Assembly: GCF_007786475.1 (NCBI RefSeq) | Contig: NZ_VNJJ01000017.1 | Location: 1 to 64,000, forward strand | Direction of reading: 5' to 3' | Source: Cohnella terricola | GTDB taxonomy: Bacteria; Bacillota; Bacilli; Paenibacillales; Paenibacillaceae | DNA length: 64,000 nucleotides | Part shown: positions 61,237 to 64,000 of the stretch, in pieces | How positions within the stretch are numbered: position 1 is the stretch's first letter | How the letters are laid out: each line of letters opens with the position of its first letter | The notes under the pieces: model-generated | Databases searched by the model: none | Told to the model about the DNA's origin: nothing | What the model saw: only the letters and a program-made list of their open reading frames with translations | Program-made: the position numbers and the translations under genes

Positions 61237-61914
61237 GTGATCATTATTTATTCTTGGTTGTCGGACTATGTAGAACCCGAAAAGTCAGATTTACGTACTA
61301 ATCATGGTTCGATTTATCTAAAAAGAATTCAAACGGAATCCCCAGATTCAATAACTGAAACAGCCACATTTTTCATTACGCATAGCATGATTGCTTCAAT
61401 TGATACTTTGGTATGTCTCCCTATTAGAAACGAACAATCAAAAAAATTAATTCTTGGAGAAGTAGCAGTACATTTTGAAGATGTAAAGCTAGTTTTCTCG
61501 AATGGTCAATTAGAATTAATAAATATGCGCATTGTTAAAGAGAAGTCGAGGGATCTATTTAATAGCAGTACATTAGAAATCCGCAAAATAACTTTTGATC
61601 TTTACAGAACAAAGGACATGAGCAATTGGGTAACCCCACATAAGAGATCCTTTAGCTACTACACAATAAAAAACGATAATTTTGAAAAACTTGCACTTCG
61701 AAATACAGAAAGGTTACAGCAGTATATCTATGATGAATATTTTAGTTTTAATGAAACACTCTGTTTATTACCTAATGGCTGGATATTTCAAGAAAACCTG
61801 AAAGACTCATTATGCTTAAGATTTTTTGTAAGCTTTATACCTACAATTAATTTATGGATCGACAATGAAAAGAATGAAGTTGCGCTAATAGAATTATTTA
61901 AGAAGCCCTTGTAG
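61237..61914 (+). CDS. Hypothetical protein (block C)
   Basis: About 225 residues. GTG 61237 overlaps the GGGAG ribosome site; an ATT six bases on would be at normal spacing. A beta-rich part with IRNEQSKKLILGEVAVHFEDVKL, then a helix-rich end (FEKLALRNTERLQQYIYDEY). No family recognised. Confidence 0.52.
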   Translation: MIIIYSWLSDYVEPEKSDLRTNHGSIYLKRIQTESPDSITETATFFITHSMIASIDTLVCLPIRNEQSKKLILGEVAVHFEDVKLVFSNGQLELINMRIVKEKSRDLFNSSTLEIRKITFDLYRTKDMSNWVTPHKRSFSYYTIKNDNFEKLALRNTERLQQYIYDEYFSFNETLCLLPNGWIFQENLKDSLCLRFFVSFIPTINLWIDNEKNEVALIELFKKPL

Positions 61915-61939
61915 TATCTCGAAAGAATCGTCGACCAAC

Positions 61940-61959
61940 TTGTAACAAAAACGTTTTAC
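61940..61959 (+). repeat. attC-like site 46 (trace)
   Basis: TTGTAACAAAAACGTTTTAC resembles a left box and a right box pressed together. Confidence 0.4.
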
Positions 61960-61983
61960 GACATACACCAAAGGACGAAAACC

Positions 61984-62646
61984 ATGATAAAAGGTATCCT
62001 ATTTGATCTAGATGGGACATTACTTGATCGTGACAAATCATTGGTCGCTTTTCTTGAAAGCCAATACAATCGCATTCAGGCTTTTCATGTTGTAGAAAGA
62101 CAAACGTTTATTCAAAGATTTATTCAATTAGATCAGAAAGGATATGTATGGAAAGATAAAGTCTATCAAAAGCTCATTGATGAATTGAAAATCGACTTAA
62201 CGTGGGAAGAACTACTAGAAGACTATGTGGAGTCATTTCAAAACCACTGCACTGGGTTTGCTGGATTAATTGAATTGCTCGAGTTCTTAAAGAGTCAGAA
62301 TTTAAAGACGGGCATTATTTCAAATGGATTTGGAAGATTTCAAATGAACAACATTAAGGGACTTCAAATAGATCATTATTTTGATGAGATATTGATTTCG
62401 GAAAATGAAGGCTTAAGAAAGCCAGATATTGAGATATTTAAGAGAGCATTAAGTCGCTTAGGTTTAGAATCTCAAGAAACAATGTTTGTAGGGGATCATC
62501 CAGTCAACGATGTTGAAGCAAGTATAAATGCAGGAATGATTGGAGTATGGAAAGAAGATAACCACTTTGAAAGACCATCTGGGGATTACATATTAATTAA
62601 TAACTTGATGGAAATTAAAGATATCATAGTAAGATCGACGATGTGA
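61984..62646 (+). CDS. HAD-family phosphatase
   Basis: A 220-residue protein from ATG 61984, AAAGGACG upstream. ILFDLDGTLLDRDKS holds the nucleophile Asp, TGIISNGFGRFQMNN the Ser/Thr motif II, LRKPDIEIFKRALS the Lys motif III and MFVGDHPVNDVEASINAGM motif IV. The helical cap between I and II is of the phosphoglycolate-phosphatase type. It would hydrolyse a small phosphate ester. Confidence 0.88.
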   Translation: MIKGILFDLDGTLLDRDKSLVAFLESQYNRIQAFHVVERQTFIQRFIQLDQKGYVWKDKVYQKLIDELKIDLTWEELLEDYVESFQNHCTGFAGLIELLEFLKSQNLKTGIISNGFGRFQMNNIKGLQIDHYFDEILISENEGLRKPDIEIFKRALSRLGLESQETMFVGDHPVNDVEASINAGMIGVWKEDNHFERPSGDYILINNLMEIKDIIVRSTM

Positions 62647-62650
62647 ATCC

Positions 62651-62664
62651 AATAACGCTATGTG
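62651..62664 (+). repeat. attC-like site 47 (trace)
   Basis: AATAACGCTATGTG resembles the right end AACGTTATGTG. Confidence 0.35.
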
Positions 62665-62774
62665 AATTATTCGCAACGATGAATTGAGGGATAAGATACC
62701 AGAATATTCTCAAATCCAAACTTCTCGCATCTCCCCAATCAGTCTGGGATTTATTTTACTAACGAAGCAGCGCT

Positions 62775-62945
62775 TTAATTAAACCCAAATACCTTGAACG
62801 TTTTAGGAAATCTACGCAAATCCTTAAAACTAATCATTAAGGAATGATAACATGTATTTTCCTGTAATGTATCTTCAATTGGGAAGAAACCTGACTCTAA
62901 ACTCTCAGAAGTTTCAATTAATTCCCCTCCTATTGGTTTTGCTAA
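62775..62945 (-). pseudogene. C-terminal fragment of a NUDIX-like gene on the reverse strand
   Basis: Reading the reverse strand gives LFLAKPIGGELIETSESLES, GFFPIEDTLQENTCYHSLM and a TAA stop at 62775-62777. GGEL...SES...GFFPIED resembles the end of a NUDIX hydrolase, but the NUDIX box is absent. The rest of the gene is not present, so it is a relic in the 306-base gap before the next gene. Confidence 0.45.
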
Positions 62946-62952
62946 AAATAAT

Positions 62953-63808
62953 GTGTTAAATGAGCTAGCGCTTAAAGAATTTATTCAAATGAATTATGGA
63001 ATTGCAGAAATTTTATATTGCCGATTTTTAGTGAGAGGAATGAACGATACATATCTGATTAAAACAATTGATAAAAAATATGTGTTTAGAGTATATCGTA
63101 CACCTTGGCGCAGTAAAACGTCCGAAATTGAATTTGAACTTGATCTATTAAATTACTTATTAAAAAGTGGTGTTCCGGTTGCGCATCCGAAACAAGCATT
63201 AGATTCTGGATACATTCACTTTTGAATCAGAAGAGATGGCTTATCGTTATGGGAAGTCAGTTGCAACAATTCACTTAAAGAGCGTTGATTTTGAAACAAA
63301 GCACGATCGTCCATTATTGGATTTAAAACAATTAATAGAAGAACCACTAAAGGTAATAAAGAAGAGCCTGATTCTTCAAATTAATGATTACAATTTCATT
63401 GAAAGCATTGGCAAGAAGATCATAACAAAAATTACGGAATTGCAAAGTGAAATGGATTGGGGAATATGTCATGGAGATTTACATGGAGGAAATGCTCATA
63501 TTAGAGCCGATATTATAACTCACTTTGATTTTGACATTTGTGGATATGGATGGAGGGCGTATGATTTAGCGGTATTTAAGTTTGCAAGAGAGCTCGAAGC
63601 CGACAAGAAATCAGGAGAGGGGAATAATTCCAATCAGATTTGGATTGCTTTCTTAGAGGGGTATAAATCGATTAGAAATTTAGGTCAAAGAGATATTGAA
63701 TCCATTCCCTATTTTTGTGTTATAAGGCAATTATGGCTTATGAAATTGTCGCTTCAATATTTCCGAGATTTGGACATAGTAGGATCTGTAAATGCAATAT
63801 TTCAATGA
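62953..63808 (+). pseudogene. Aminoglycoside-phosphotransferase-like gene, frameshifted
   Basis: Frame 1 (62953-63225) has FLVRGMNDTYLIKTIDKKYV and FRVYRTPWRSKTSEIEFEL and stops after LDSGYIHF. Frame 2 (from about 63228) has MAYRYGKSVATIHLKSVD, GICHGDLHGGNAHI (catalytic loop) and FDFDICGYGWRAYDLAVF (metal-binding). About 15-20 residues of the lid are missing between them, so both a deletion and a shift occurred. The full-length relative would be an APH/homoserine-kinase-like phosphotransferase. Probably inactive. Confidence 0.68.
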
Positions 63809-63939
63809 AGAAATTGAACTCCTAAAGAGAATGACATCGAATTTAGGAATTTGAAAGATCGAAATGGGGACTGATCGCGGAGCTATAGAAATTGGTGAAA
63901 CACCTTCCGAAGCTTTATGTCGAAAGGTTATGGAAGGGG

Positions 63940-63965
63940 CGAGTCGAAATACAGGAATGTTAGTT
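63940..63965 (+). repeat. attC-like site 48 (right remnant)
   Basis: GCGAGTCGAAATACAGGAAT and right box GTTAGTT, 30 bases before the last start codon. Nothing else is recognised in 63809-63939 apart from a CCTTCC/GGAAGG hairpin. Confidence 0.52.
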
Positions 63966-63996
63966 GAAATCTATGCAATACACGAAAGGAGATCCA

Positions 63997-64000
63997 ATGA
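63997..64000 (+). CDS. Start codon of the next cassette gene (cut by window end)
   Basis: ATG at 63997-63999 follows AAAGGAG (63985-63991) at ideal spacing after site 48, so the array continues beyond the window. Confidence 0.5.

Noticed and set aside
1-64000. tRNA, rRNA or riboswitch genes
   Set aside because: No cloverleaf, rRNA-conserved stretch or recognisable riboswitch core was found by eye; hairpins seen are explained by repeats or terminators.

Overview
The window looks like the chromosome of a Gram-positive, Paenibacillus-like Firmicute. This is inferred from YesN/YesM two-component genes beside LplABC-type sugar permeases, strong AGGAGG-type ribosome sites, GTG/TTG starts and lipobox proteins. 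Two kinds of DNA alternate. Blocks A (1-19.2 kb), B (31.5-47.4 kb) and C (57.8-64 kb) are AT-rich accessory DNA. Two GC-richer, normally organised catabolic loci lie between them, at 19.3-31.3 kb and 47.6-57.6 kb.

Blocks A-C read as an integron-like gene-cassette array, which would be unusual in a Gram-positive. Nearly every gene is short, points the same way and is bounded by a repeat of about 58-194 bp. Each full repeat starts with a box of the form nnnTAAC, followed by ACC and an ATATTCACG-like arm. It holds two or three internal hairpins and ends with CGTCGTGAATACAAGAAC and GTTAnnn. This is the R''-L''...L'-R' layout of attC sites. The variable bases of the terminal boxes do not match within one repeat. 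They match across a gene: the box at the start of a cassette is the reverse complement of the box at its end. The match runs about 18 bp, with a constant A-versus-C mismatch at position 11. That is the pattern expected if the unit that recombines is a circularised gene plus its repeat. No integrase is visible in the window, so this is at best a cassette cluster without its integrase here. About 18 sites are intact in block A; sites in B and C are more often truncated.

Cargo is typical of sedentary integrons: many proteins of unknown function, four DinB-like and two VOC proteins, two GNAT acetyltransferases, two ATP-grasp proteins, two YwqG-like (DUF1963) proteins, two GyrI-like proteins, lipoproteins, a chloramphenicol-phosphotransferase-like kinase, a reversed RelBE-type toxin-antitoxin pair, a ParE-type pair whose toxin has an in-frame stop plus a decayed second copy, nuclease-like proteins (GIY-YIG-like and PD-(D/E)XK-like), and several broken genes.

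The locus at 19.3-31.3 kb encodes hexulose-phosphate synthase and isomerase (hxlA, hxlB), a divergent DeoR regulator, a GntR regulator, an FGGY sugar kinase, a cupin-type phosphoglucose isomerase, a 2-hydroxyacid dehydrogenase, a ribose-type ABC transporter, a shikimate-dehydrogenase-like oxidoreductase and an aldo/keto reductase. It is probably a catabolic operon for an unidentified sugar or sugar acid. The locus at 47.6-57.6 kb encodes a YesN/YesM two-component system, an LplBC/LplA-type ABC importer, a GH130 glycoside phosphorylase and an FAD-dependent oxidoreductase, consistent with uptake and phosphorolysis of a mannoside. All assignments come from reading the sequence by eye; no database search was run and positions were indexed by hand.
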